Below, piece after piece: positions 1 to 11,138 of a stretch of DNA of 64,000 bases. The position numbers were made by a program, and so were the translations under genes. Below the pieces are notes generated by a model. The model was not told where the DNA came from. It made no database searches and saw only the letters and a list, made by a program, of their open reading frames with translations. Origin of the DNA: Macropodus opercularis (lineage: Eukaryota; Chordata; Actinopteri; Anabantiformes; Osphronemidae); the NCBI GenBank assembly GCA_030770545.1, contig CM061106.1:12408501-12472500 (forward strand), written 5' to 3'. Each line of letters begins with the position of its first letter. Within the stretch, counting starts at the first letter, position 1.

Positions 1-600
1 ACTTCTCGCCCGGACCGGAGGTTAAAGGTCACTCGGCTGCTTTCAGGGACGTCGTTTGTCCACGTGAATCACCTCCGTTGTTATCGCGTGTTTCTGCTGC
101 TTGTGTTTGACGGCGGCTCACAGGAAAACACGAGGATGCTGCAGATTCTGATTCACGGCTCTAATGACGGAGTCTCCACTGAGGGCGTGGAGAACCGGAG
201 GCGTGTGCGGAGGACACCGGCTGAGAGGTCGGGCTCTGCGGAGGTGGCAGCCGTGGGGAACCGGTGGAGACGCTCCCGGGTGGCGGAGAGCGTCGGGGGC
301 CAGGAACACGTCCCGCAGATGAACCGGGTCCGGGAGCAGCCAGTCGTGGAGGGAAGCAGAGAGTCACGGCCTCCCGCAGAGGAGCAGGGCGAGCGGCTGG
401 CAAAGGAACCGACCCAGCGGACGTGGAGCAGTTCTCCGCTACCGGCTTCCTCTGACTCCTGGTCGTGTGCGGATCCAGTGGGTGGAGCGGCAGCTGGTCG
501 GGCTTTGCTCCAGCACGGGTCCGTTCTTCCTCCGGCGGAGACCCACCTGGACTGATCCACGGCACCGGGTCATCAGGTTCCACCGGTAGCCTGGCTGTTA
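1..600. other. CpG-rich stretch, no gene identified
   Basis: The first ~560 bases are GC-rich and dense in CpG, unlike the AT-rich DNA that follows. Overlapping open frames exist on both strands, as expected in GC-rich DNA. None shows a domain, a signal peptide or a family I recognise. This could be a CpG island or the edge of a gene lying to the left of the window. Confidence 0.35.
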
Positions 601-799
601 GCTGCAGCAGAGCCCTGCCAGCATGGCGGCGATGATCCGCTCTGCTCCTCCAGTCTGGTGGAGGAAGGAGACGCTTTCCTGCAGCTCAGCAACTTTCTGA
701 CTGGACGCAGGCGAAGTGAGTGGAGGACAAGCTGAAGAAGCTGGAGAGCAGGTGACGTTGAGTCTGAATCTGCCAACGTTCCAACCATCACATGTTCTG

Positions 800-1373
800 A
801 CTCCTACAGTCCAGAGTCATCAGTCCTGATTCTGGACAGTTGATGTCTGGTTCGTCCTTCCTTTCCTTGGAGAGAGGTGTGATGGGTGGGGGTATTGGGC
901 ATTGAGGTGTGAAGCTGTATGACAGGTCCAGGTGTGGTAGTGGAGGAGGGGCTGCTGCTGATCGGTGGCAGGGGGGGTCAGTCTCATTCAGGCTGTTGGC
1001 CAGATGCAGGTCGTTCACAGAGTGCTGGGCTCTCGGCTTGTTGTTGGTTATTGAGCCCTTTCCAGACAGAGGCAGAGACACTGGCTGAGAAATTCTGTTC
1101 TACTCTCTCGCCGTGGGCTGATTTAGCTCTTCTCACCTTCTTCCTACATCTGTCTCAGCCTCTTTGTGTTTGTCTTTGTCCCTGCTCCTAAACGCAGCTT
1201 TTTTCTCTGACCTCAGCTGCGAACCAAGGTTTGTTGTAACTCATCCTGGTGCGTGATGGGATGATGTTGTCCTCACAGAAGCTAACGTAGGACGTCACAG
1301 TGTCATTGTTGCAAGTGATGGCAAAGACAGTGTAGAGACGTTGTTGCACCAGCTGCTGTTGGTGTAGAAACAA
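800..1373 (-). mobile_element. Non-LTR retrotransposon (LINE) fragment, linker between endonuclease and RT
   Basis: Read on the minus strand, two frames in succession resemble the linker of teleost jockey/CR1-like LINE polyproteins. At about 1190-1330 there is a piece with SFCEDNIIPSRTR followed by a KPWFAAEVR-like motif. At 800-1080 there is a piece with VNDLHLANSLNE followed by a proline-rich run. The frames are shifted and interrupted, so the copy is dead. Similar LINE sequence, RT part, lies at 62.28-63.48 kb. The family assignment comes from motif memory; the clade name is not certain. Confidence 0.55.
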
Positions 1374-2007
1374 ATTCCACCTCCTTTACTTTTGCTGGAA
1401 ACCGTCCAGGTGTAAGGTCACACAGCTAAAACACGTAACGTCCCTGTGCTTGATAACAAGTAACAGTAGAGCGAACAAAGCACAGAGGCGACATCTGGGA
1501 TATGTAATAGGAGGATGTGTGAACTCTTGAATTCTTGGAAAGTTACAATTGTTTTTTTTTCTTTTGTAAGTAACCTGCTGGCTCATCTTCAGAGTCTGTC
1601 CTAAAATAATGGGCTGTGCAGCGAGAAACACGCAGCCTGTGACGCAACTGGCTTTAATAAAGTCCATCACTGCTGTCACAGCAAAATGCTAAGTTCTGTT
1701 CCAACGGCATCTTTTCTCAGTCATTTGACAACAGCTTCACTGTTTCCCTTATTTAATCTGCCAGCAACGACTACTGATCATAGGCTGATGCTGATTACAG
1801 CCAATATTCTCAGATCCCAGCTTGTCAGGGATCCTGCCTTGGCCTCCTCTGTTCATTTAGCTGGAGGTTGTTACAACCCCAGGAAGGACACTGAATTCTC
1901 ATGTCCAACGCTTCCGCAGCTGGAACGTCTCCAGCTCCTGCCCTTCCTCGTCTGGCTCCTCTGCCTTGGTCTGTAGGAAACCGCCCTCTCATCCTAGAGG
2001 TTATGAC
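1374..2007. other. Unassigned intergenic sequence
   Basis: I see no gene, RNA or clear repeat boundary here. Short open frames on both strands have no recognisable content. Confidence 0.4.
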
Positions 2008-2891
2008 TGTCACGGTCCATTGGATCAGAGTGAGGACTGAACCAGCGGATAGAAGCATCAGGCGGAACCAAGGCTTAATTTGTGACGTTTATTAACAATC
2101 AGTTGATGAAGTGAGATAATAATCCTCTTCAATTATCTACAACACAGATGGGAGAGTCAAAACCAGGAAGAAGGCAGAATGAGGTGAAAGCTCAGTGGCC
2201 TTGGTTACACAGACTGTGAACGGCCAAGAGAAGCGAGAGGAGACGAGGGGGAAAAGACGACGAGGAGAGGATGGTTGGAGATGGTGGTAGAGAAACCAGG
2301 GGCTGCTGTAGACACTGAACGGACCAGGAGGCAAACAGACAAGTGGCTGAGTCACCGGCTGCGGGAGGGAAGATGCCGAGAGGGTCGACGAACATGGTTC
2401 TGAAGCTCTGGGGTCTTTTCGCAGCGAGACAACTGACGAGACTGAGAAAGGGACACAAAAACTCACCACGATCCACTGATAAAGTTCAAAGTGGTGATTC
2501 CTAGTCCGTGAGGTTGACGTCGGTCGTTCAGTGTGTGAAGCCCCTCACAGGGCGATACGTCACGTAACAACAGGCCGCTCACAAAGTCCCTGCAGCAAAC
2601 ACCAGGCAGCCATTTAGCCAGAGCCTTTAGAAGAGACAACTCCCTCACAGGTAGCAGCAGGTAGAGCGAGGTTCAGAGGACTCACAGTAACGAGGACAAC
2701 GAAAAGGTCTGGATTCAAGAGGCTCTTCTTGGCCAACTGGTCTGCAGTCACGAGTGAAGATCCGGCGAAGGAGCGTCTGAGAAAACAGGCTTAAGAAGTG
2801 AGAGACAGAAGAAGACACAGCTGGAAACAACCAACTGATGGCTCTTTACAATAAGAGCCCTGCACCGGAAGTCAGATCGTCGATCATGACA
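2008..2891 (-). mobile_element. Probable solo LTR (884 bp)
   Basis: The segment begins TGTCACGG and ends ATCATGACA, so it has TG...CA ends with a TGTCA/TGACA inverted terminus. The five bases on the left flank (ATGAC, 2003-2007) match the five on the right (GTGAC, 2892-2896) at four positions, which suggests a slightly decayed 5-bp target duplication. On the minus strand an AATAAA polyadenylation signal lies about 80 bases from the 3' end (near 2090), so the LTR probably reads on the minus strand. No internal retroelement region is attached, hence a solo LTR. It is inferred from ends only. Confidence 0.5.
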
Positions 2892-5220
2892 GTGACTGCT
2901 GTTGTAGCTGATGTGTGAGGTTGTGGGGCTGGTTCAGCAGGGGTCACCGGTGCCTGACTTTACTTCTTCCCCATGTGTCAACTTGTTCACTGCCTCCTCA
3001 TCTGTCTGCTTCAGGTGGAGAGCATCCACACACACCTTTGTCCCAGCATCCACCACATGACCAGTGAACTGATAACTGACATGTTACACCGTCCCACAGC
3101 ATCACTTGCTTGATCTGAGATGGCGAAGGCAAGTCATCAATGACCCTCCTCCAGAGAGTCTGTCTATGGAAATGTCCTCCTCAGGCTTTGCAGCTGTGTC
3201 TTATCCATTGTTTTAGGCTTGTGGACTCTCGTCGCCTCTCAACGTAAATCTATTATGATAAAAATGCCCACAACAGACACCTACAAGAAGAAAGAAGAAA
3301 GAAGCAAGAAACAAGAAGCAAACCTCACTGTCCAACAGTCGTCATCTCTCCAACAGCACGAGAAACACAAGGAAACAAACAAATCAAAACCCAACTCACA
3401 CACGGGTCTATTTTTATCCACACACACACACAACTGCAGGAAGGAGACACAGACACTTCTCTGGACTTCAGAGATTATTAACCCCACAGTGTCCGCTCAG
3501 ACCTCAGCACAGAAAACATCTAAAGTCTACGCCAGCATTAAACACACACTCATCACATAGCTGATATATAGGTACACACACATATGAAGCTTCATCAGTG
3601 ACGCTGCATAACTATGTTCAGATGTTCAGTCTGGACTCATTGATCAACAGAAAAGCGCTTTTCAACAGGATTCTCTCAGGAGCCTCTGCCCAAAGAAAAT
3701 GACACCTGGGTTGATCCGTCCCAGGCTGATGAAAGCTTCCCCCGGTGGCAGCGCGTCAACCTAATCTATTGCTACATTAAATGTTCGTCTCTAATGAGTG
3801 AGCACAACAAAACCTCTGGAGCCGACCCCACTGCCAGCACACAAATGACTGTTGCTCCTGCAAGTGCCTACGTGCTCTTTGACCTCAACATTGACCAAAG
3901 AAACAAAAGCACATTTGAAGTGTCTTCATCTTTCGTTGCCTGGGCCTAATGTTCTGTGCAGATCTCGTACAACCAGCCACTTGCACTTATACAGACTCTC
4001 ACTCAATACTTTCCTTCACTAATACCAGACTCAAACGCCCACACGTCAGAATGTCCAGCCCACGTCTGTTTAACGTTCTTTACAGGTCAATAGGCTGCAT
4101 CATTTTACAATAACACAAAGCAACACAACACATGAAGCAGGTTAGTTATTTACAGCAATGTCAGTACAAGTGATTGATACACATCCTGTTGATGATCAGA
4201 TTCACATAGTGTTGGGTTTAGCCTGCCAACAATAATTTTCAAAGAACTTCAAACAGAACATCATGACGAAAATAACTGAATAAAACACACAGAGGTAATA
4301 CATGTAATAATCTAAAGCCTTCAATCTGCTAAATACTCCTGATTACTGTTATATACTGTGTCTATAAATATATGTTGGTTATATTGTACATAACCGTTAC
4401 CATATGAAAGCTGTAAACACGATAACAGCAGATCTTTGTGTTTGTTGACTCGTGTTTTTATTCATCTGTAAGAGATGAGTCCTGCTATGATGACCACGCT
4501 CTCACTACGTTATTACTATGAACATACATGAGGCAGAAGAAAAAACTGTTACACTCAACATCAACAGGCAACAACTTGAGACATTTAAAATGCAAACCGA
4601 GATTTTTTTCATTTCTTTGAATTAATTTAATTGTCATAAATCATTACAGTTCAGGTAAACGATGACATTTTCTAGTGTGGATGTTTCCAGCTCGTCATTC
4701 AATCATTTACTGTGACATTAATAATCCTTCTATTTGATCAACGTGTGCATACTGAACCATTTCCAGTGTCTCCAGGACGACGGATCGATTCGTAAAACGG
4801 AAGAATCACCTACAAACAAATGATCCATTAAACCAGGCTGGACGGAAACATTTGAATGCATCATGTGAATTAACAGTAAAGCATGAAACTCATCAGGGTA
4901 AAGTCTGACCATGGAGAAGAGAAGCATATGTGCTGTGTAGAGTATCAGAGTAAACTGACGCCTCCTCAGCTTCTCTTCTTTTGTCTGTTATAAAGATCAG
5001 ATGATTGAAAAGATGATGTTGTCATTTATTCAGACAAGACAGTTGAATAAATCTTTTTCAGATTTACAAACATGATCTCGCTAGTTGTTAGTCGATCACA
5101 TTTTGTTTTATAAAGTGTTTCAGTGCTGCAGTTAATCTATTTACATCAAACTATGATTCTGTGATTCTGAATTTTGTTTGTAATAAAAACAAAAACAGTA
5201 GAAGATAAACAAGATCTGAC
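2892..5220. other. Intergenic, AT-rich, no gene seen
   Basis: No supported gene. A short stretch at about 4210-4232 resembles one end of the solo LTR at 48.8 kb (TGTTGGGT... CTGCCAACA) and may be a fragment of that family. The remainder is AT-rich with short random frames. Confidence 0.4.
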
Positions 5221-5322
5221 CTTTAGACTTTCTGTAGAGAAAGAACAGAAGCAGGAGAAGCATGAGTGTAAATCCACAAACCAAGCCAACGATCAATGAC
5301 AAGCTGTCAGGCCTGGACACAA
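5221..5322 (-). CDS. Orphan transmembrane exon of an immunoglobulin-receptor-like gene
   Basis: On the minus strand a 102-nt open exon is bounded by an acceptor (TTGATTCCAG, ending at 5323) and a possible donor (GTCAGA from 5220). It encodes a stretch with IVGLVCGF, a leucine-rich hydrophobic helix of about 20 residues, and a basic stop-transfer end (YRKSK). This arrangement is common in transmembrane exons of fish Fc-receptor-like, CD22-like and other immunoglobulin-superfamily receptors. No immunoglobulin-domain exon was found upstream on the minus strand and no cytoplasmic exon with certainty downstream, so it is probably a relic. A chance hydrophobic frame is possible. Confidence 0.35.
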
Positions 5323-6199
5323 CTGGAATCAAAACAACAACAACAGAAGGTCACGATCACGTCCAGTCAATAAACCCACGACTGTTAATCAGTCTATGTA
5401 GTAGTGTTATAATACTACGAGCAGACGACCAAAGCTGGACACAGGTTTAAATGATGAGTCTATAGAAGCTGATCACGGCTACATTCAGCTTGTTAACTGA
5501 TGTGATGGATCTGACAGGTGTGTATATTTACCTTTTCATGCATGTGTGGCTTTGGCTTTGTGACTGGACTGAACTTAATTTATTTGTGTGAGGATTCTAA
5601 CATGAGTGATGATCTGTGAAATGAGACCATGTTTATATTTGTGTCTACTTTCTTTCACAGCTGAAGCGTCGCCGTCTCGTTCACTGCCTCACGTACCACA
5701 AGCCACAGGACGGCTGTGTGTGAAGTCTTCCCCAGAAGAGAGTTGAGCAGAGCTGCAGAGGGTCAAAGACTCAGTGAAGGCTTGGACCTGCAGAGGCCAC
5801 TGGGACTACATGGATGAAGAACCAAGCACCAGTGCAGCCGTCACCAGAGGGAGCCCTGCAGTAATATGAGCATTAAACTGGGAGTGACTCCACTTTGCTC
5901 TGCGTTTACAGATGGATCAGGAAGGAGCAGGCTGATGGAGAAGACTGACAGAGAGGAACTATAGGAAAGACAAAACCCTACAAACACAAAGCAGCTCTTT
6001 GAGGAAATGAAACCGTTTAAAACACAGCAAACCCACAAAGTTGGACCCTCCTGCAGCGTAAAGAGCAGAGCTTCCCTGGCTGCTCTCTCCCAGTCTCTCA
6101 GCTCTGTCACGTTCACTAGCACCGCTGCCTTTGAGCAAACACACTGAGCTGAACTGTAACGTTATCACTGAGGGAAGATGAACCAGCGACGAAGAGCAG
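5323..6199. other. Intergenic, no gene seen
   Basis: Short frames on both strands show no recognisable domain. The stretch leads into the CpG-richer promoter of the zinc-finger gene. Confidence 0.4.
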
Positions 6200-6362
6200 A
6201 GCGTAATATGTAAATGACGACTGGTAGTTATCGCGAGATTCACGCGTGAGATCACGTGACTATTTGAGCGGTCGCGCAGTTTTGTAAGATCTGGTTTCTT
6301 TGTGTTGCCTCGTGGTTACAGTCAGAGCCGAGACCTGCTGGATTTTATCGATCGGGACCAAA
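6200..6362 (+). promoter_or_regulatory. Probable promoter and 5' UTR of zinc-finger gene A
   Basis: The DNA immediately upstream of the ATG is CpG-richer than its surroundings. It contains the motif TCGCGAGA at 6231-6238, known from many vertebrate CpG-island promoters, and a palindromic E-box CACGTG at 6253-6258. There is no TATA box. The motifs lie about 105-130 bases before the first ATG, consistent with a TATA-less housekeeping-type promoter. The transcription start cannot be placed from sequence alone. Confidence 0.5.
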
Positions 6363-6524
6363 ATGGATCAACACCAGGTGGAAGTAAAAACACAGGACGT
6401 GGACGTTAATCAAGACCAGTTGAAGAGCGACACGGAGCAGGACCCGAGTTTAACCGAGCAGGACCGATCCACTAGAATGAAGGAGCAGCAGGACAACGAC
6501 CACGATGGAGCCACAGACCAACAG
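6363..6524 (+). CDS. Zinc-finger gene A, first coding exon
   Basis: The exon starts at ATG 6363 (MDQHQVEVKTQ...) and encodes 54 acidic, glutamine-rich residues with SLTEQDRST and ATDQQ near the end. It has no KRAB, SCAN or BTB domain. I place the donor after CAACAG at 6524 (GTCGGT follows). This gives a phase-0 junction that fits the phase-0 start of the finger exon at 10011. The minus-strand paralogue at 61122-60961 gives the same 162-nt length, the same junction and the same surrounding residues (LTEQDRST, TDQQ). The open frame runs on to a stop at 6561, so an unspliced short product is an alternative. An in-frame ATG at 6300 would add 21 residues but lacks support from the paralogue. Confidence 0.6.
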
Positions 6525-9500
6525 GTCGGTGCTGATCAGTTCACCGCTAAAAGCGGCTCATAGCGACACTAAAAGCCTGAACATGAGCCTCAGGCTCCGT
6601 CTGTCACCAGAACAAAGTGACTGCGGTCAAACCAGCCATCGTTCGCTCATCCGTCGTTAAACCAGCCGCGCTTGGAAATTCTCGTGCGCCCGTATTCCAC
6701 GGTTTACAGCAGAGCATTAAACGCGATAGAAGCTACTTTCTGTTATTCATAAGACGTCTGATCTGCTTTAATTACACATTACTGCAAAAATAAATATGAA
6801 TACACACGACAAAGCTGTCTCCTCACAAAGAACCATGTAGTTTTACTGCAGGGTTTATGATTTATTAGTACTTAAATATGGCATTTCATAATTAAAATAC
6901 AGTATAAGTTGTCAACTTTGATGTTGAATAAAATGATTTAGGTGCGTAATGCCAGGCTCAGACTAATATCTGTTCTATAGGTACTGTACTCTCACCTCAC
7001 AAAGAACCATGTAGAACACAAACTAGCAGAGAAAAAGAAACTGACATTAATAGATAACAGACCTAACACTGGCCTAACAGTCAGGGCTGTGTGAGTACAG
7101 TTAGTAGGTAGTTATGATGACTCGTCTAACATAAAAGCACTTGACACACTTCATATAATTGTATTTCACCTGGCACATACGACTAAAGTGATACCGTGTC
7201 AACTCCCAGAATTCAATTCTGGTGTGTAGCTCCTAGATTATGTTTGTGTACTTAGAGCGTATTTCTATGTCCTTTACTCTCACATCTTTAGTGTTTTACA
7301 AAACAAATTTCTACTGATTCTCCTGAGTTTTACTGACCAGTAATAACTGCACTGCATTACTGTACACAATAATAATAATGTGGTTAGAGTTACTGTACAT
7401 TGCAGAGTAATACTCTTAAACCTTTAATGTCTGCTCATCATACTGTACATGTGTGGCTGACTGATGCTACCTAGTACTGGTCTTACTCTTTTTCTGCAGA
7501 CATTGGTGAAGGATCCTCCACAAGAATAATATACTGAAAAACAAAGCTTTAATTTAAACACATATGTTCATTGTCTCAAAGAATCATTAAGTATCAGGTA
7601 TTTTAAATAAAATTACCATCATCCAGTTGACTCCTCTGATGTTCAGAAAAGAAACAATTACCTGGTTCTCAAAGCTCAACTGCAGGACACTACATTAATA
7701 AGTAACAGCATGATGAGATCTTTAAATGAGTAAATCTGTAGGTGCAGCAAACCACTTTGGAAATTACCTTCCCCAAACCAAAGAATCACAGAGAATGTGC
7801 AGACACAAACCTTGGCCTCTATCTGTGTCTGAGTTTGGTCTGATGGAGAGAAATTTGTCTTGTTTCTTTTCATATGTTACATTAATTCTTGCTGAGATAC
7901 AATTCTTAAATTAAATTGGGTTTAATTTGTTTGTTTGTAGTTTTTATTTGACAAGGTTAGTCTTGACATTATCTTCATTTAGTCTTCATCCTCAGTGTGT
8001 GTTTATACTCTCTCAGTAGAGCAGAACGCTCTAGAAAGAAGTTTCTAGAAAGAAGTTGATACCAAGATCTCTGGAATCCGACTGTGATTACATTGATTTT
8101 CTTAGGACTAATTAAACAATAGTTTTCCTCACACATGTACTAACCTGTGTTTCTTTCAGCAACAGAATATGTATACGAAGAACAATGTATGTCTCATTTT
8201 CTTCCATGAATTCACTTGTCTCACATGTCACCACAGGAACAGTGAGCATGCTTTAAATGGATGTTGCACAACAAGACGTAAAATGGGAGCCTTTCATCTT
8301 CACTCCCAGACAGCGTTTTTAATACGGCAGGTGTTGGTACCCCATCCCAGCAACCTGAGTCCACACAGATAAAGTGTCATTGGAAGTTTAGAACAGAGAC
8401 AGTCTGCAATTACACGTCTGCTCTGATTGGCCTCCTCTTTAATTGTTCCTTGTAGTGTCTGACCGTCTTTCCCTGGAAGTGAACATCTGCCTGTTGTCTC
8501 ATTTTCTAATGCCACTTTGACATTAATAGGACAGACATCGAAAGTTCAGGTTCCTGAGCAGACGAGCGTTTTTCTCTGAAGCCCAAGAGACTTGACACTG
8601 TCCCTTGAAGGTAAAGCTGCAGAACAGATGAATACTTTGAATCCCTTTTGATAGAACATTTGTCCATTGGCCTGTCTCAGTTTCCTTCATTCATTTTGTG
8701 GAATGAAGAAAAATCTTTGGTGTTTGGTCAGATTATGGAAGAAGTGGGACTTGATTCATTTATCACTGAAGATGTGGATCTAATGGTTGTTATTGTTCTG
8801 CTGAAAACCAAAATGACATTATACAGTATGTACTAAGCAATTTACAAGTGTTTGGGGGCAAAGGAGCATAAATTATGATAATATTATCTATAATTTAGAG
8901 TTTACCAATGTTGGTTATTAGCTAAATTTATCATTGATAAATTAATTAATCAATATTAGATAGCAAACTATTAAATAAATCAAATAAATTATGGGCACCA
9001 CCCTGTTTCCAGGGACCAATAATCAAGTTGTAAGTAAAGCACAGTCTCAAGTAAAAGTATTACTAGTTACACAGTATTAAATAATGTTAGTTAATTTAGC
9101 AGTGAAGGGGAAAATTTGAGCCACAGCCGTTAGTTCAGCTAGTGTTGCAAACCATATACCAATAATCACAAACGACTAATTAAGCTATGACAACTTTATT
9201 ATCTAAACAATGATGATTATTATCAACAATTATAGTAACAATTAAGTAACATCATAACTTAATAATCACATTTTTAAAAAGGGCTACTACTCTAAGTGTG
9301 TGTGTGTCTGTGTGCTAGGTGTGAGAGAGAGAAGGAGGGCTCACTGCGAGGACGGAGCTAGCTATGTGACCCAAAATGGCGGTTGGTCAATCCACGTGTG
9401 GGGTGAAGAGAGAGAGAGAGAGAGGGGGGTCATTAAGATGGCGGATATGTTCGATCCACATGCATGTGTGGTTGAACCAGGAGCGCATGTGGTGCTCAGA

Positions 9501-10010
9501 GAACAATGGAAGTTCAGAATCAGAGGGGAAAGTACTAACATTAGCCAGATCTAGATACTTCAGGGTCTATGCAGCCAATCATTGCTTGTGATTCAGGTGA
9601 CGGCGTGTTCTCACCTGGACGTGAAAAGAATTGATTTCCCCTCATGTAGGCCGTAGTCCTGGCCCTTTGTTCTGTCGAGGGTCTGCATGGGGCATACGTG
9701 ACCCCAACACAAGTTATTACTGAAGTATGAGAGCACTAGTTGTTGAATGTTGAAGTATATGTACCTTTCTCTGGTCACATGATAAATGAAAGTGTACAGA
9801 TAACTTTACAGGAACCAAAGTACTGAAGCATGACTACAACTGATGCAAAGTAAAACAATTTAGTATTTAGGGAACTTGTGACTTTTAAGTTTCTCATTAG
9901 CGTCTATATTAAGTGCTTTGTGAGAAAATTGTACACAAATGTGCAGTTTTCTGTTGATTTGTTGGAGGAACAGGTTTTATTCAATGCCTCTTCTATATCT
10001 TTCACTTTAG
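6525..10010 (+). other. Intron of zinc-finger gene A
   Basis: The 3.5-kb interval between the two coding exons is AT-rich and holds no recognisable gene. It contains a perfect three-unit heat-shock element at 8037-8051, a strongly AT-rich stretch at about 8870-9260 with repeated TAAT motifs, and simple GT and GAGA tracts at about 9296-9430. It ends in the acceptor TTTCACTTTAG at 10010. Confidence 0.5.
8037..8051 (+). promoter_or_regulatory. Perfect heat-shock element in the ZNF-A intron
   Basis: The 15 bases form three alternating inverted pentamers (AGAAG TTTCT AGAAA), the canonical binding site for a heat-shock factor trimer. The site lies in the intron with no promoter beside it, so it may be fortuitous. 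Confidence 0.35.
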
Positions 10011-11066
10011 AAACCCAGAGGTAGAAGGACTTCAAGCCTGCATCTCTGTCAGCAATGTGACCAAACCTTCACCAGACCATCAGAGCTAAAGAAGCATCAG
10101 AAGGTTCACTCTGTAGAGAAACCATGCAGCTGTGACCAGTGTGGAAAAGCTTTCAGTACAAGAAGTAAACTACAGACCCATCAGCAGATTCATACAGGTG
10201 AAAGACAGTACACCTGCAACGACTGTGGAGCAGCTTTCCACAGGTCACAGGCATTGAAGATCCACTGTCTTATTCACACTGGAGAGAAACCTCACTCATG
10301 TGAACAGTGTGGAAAAGCATTCTCTCAGCTCGGCAACTTACGGACACACCAACGTGTTCACACAGGAGACAAACCTCACTCATGTGAACAGTGTGGAAAA
10401 GCGTTCTCTCACCTAAATAGCTTAAAAACACACCAACGTGTTCACACAGGAGACAAACCTCACTCATGTGAACAGTGTGGTAAAGCGTTCTCTCACCTGA
10501 GTAGCTTAAAAATACACCAACGTGTTCACACTGGAGAGAAACCTTATTGGTGTGAACAGTGTGGAAAAGTGTTCTCTGATCGCAGTAGCTTACTGAAACA
10601 TCAACGTATTCACACTGGAGAGAAACCTTACTCATGTGAACAGTGTGGAAAAGCATTTTCTCACCTGAATAGCTTACGGACACACCAACATGTTCACACT
10701 GGAGACAAACCTCACTGGTGTGAAACATGTGGAAAAGCATTTTCTCAGCTCAGCAACTTACAAAAACATCAACGTGTTCACACAGGAGACAAACCTCACT
10801 GGTGTGAAACATGTGGAAAAGCATTTTCTCAGCTCAGCAACTTACAGATACATCAACGTGTTCACACAGGAGACAAACCTCACTGGTGTGAAACATGTGG
10901 AAAAGCATTTTCTCAGCTCAGCAACTTACAGATACATCAACGTCTTCACACTGGAGACAAACCTTACTCATGTGAACAGTGTGGAAAAGCATTCTCTCAG
11001 CTCGGCAATTTACTGAGACACCAATGTGTCCACACAGGTGACAAAAGCTTATTCTTGCCTCAGTAA
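10011..11066 (+). CDS. Zinc-finger gene A, finger exon (12 C2H2 fingers)
   Basis: The exon follows the acceptor CACTTTAG and opens in phase 0 with KPRGRRTSSLHLC. It encodes 351 residues, giving a protein of about 405 residues with exon 1. Twelve fingers of the form CxxC...H...H are joined by linkers of the TGEKP or TGDKP type. The first three are CQQC, CDQC and CNDC, then CEQC five times, CETC three times and CEQC once. This architecture is that of a nuclear DNA-binding protein, presumably a transcriptional regulator. Fingers 9-11 are almost identical (helix SQLSNLQ followed by K or I), which indicates recent finger duplication. The frame ends at 11066 (TGDKSLFLPQ) because a deletion has destroyed finger 13. 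The remains of further fingers continue downstream and are split by a piggyBac element. No KRAB-like effector domain is visible, and the DNA target cannot be stated. Confidence 0.85.
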   Translation, partial: KPRGRRTSSLHLCQQCDQTFTRPSELKKHQKVHSVEKPCSCDQCGKAFSTRSKLQTHQQIHTGERQYTCNDCGAAFHRSQALKIHCLIHTGEKPHSCEQCGKAFSQLGNLRTHQRVHTGDKPHSCEQCGKAFSHLNSLKTHQRVHTGDKPHSCEQCGKAFSHLSSLKIHQRVHTGEKPYWCEQCGKVFSDRSSLLKHQRIHTGEKPYSCEQCGKAFSHLNSLRTHQHVHTGDKPHWCETCGKAFSQLSNLQKHQRVHTGDKPHWCETCGKAFSQLSNLQIHQRVHTGDKPHWCETCGKAFSQLSNLQIHQRLHTGDKPYSCEQCGKAFSQLGNLLRHQCVHTGDKSLFLPQ

Positions 11067-11138
11067 CTTACTGAGACATCAACAAGTTCATATTGGAGAA
11101 AGACCTAATTCATGTTAAAGTTGCGGTAAATCCTTTAA

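Noticed and set aside
64..583. Overlapping open frames of 135-163 codons on both strands
   Set aside because: GC-rich DNA lacks stops by chance; no frame shows a domain or convincing splice structure.
10270..11016. Frames of 108 and 156 codons inside the ZNF-A finger exon (other frame and minus strand)
   Set aside because: Shadow frames of the repeated finger units; the C2H2 frame is clearly the real one.
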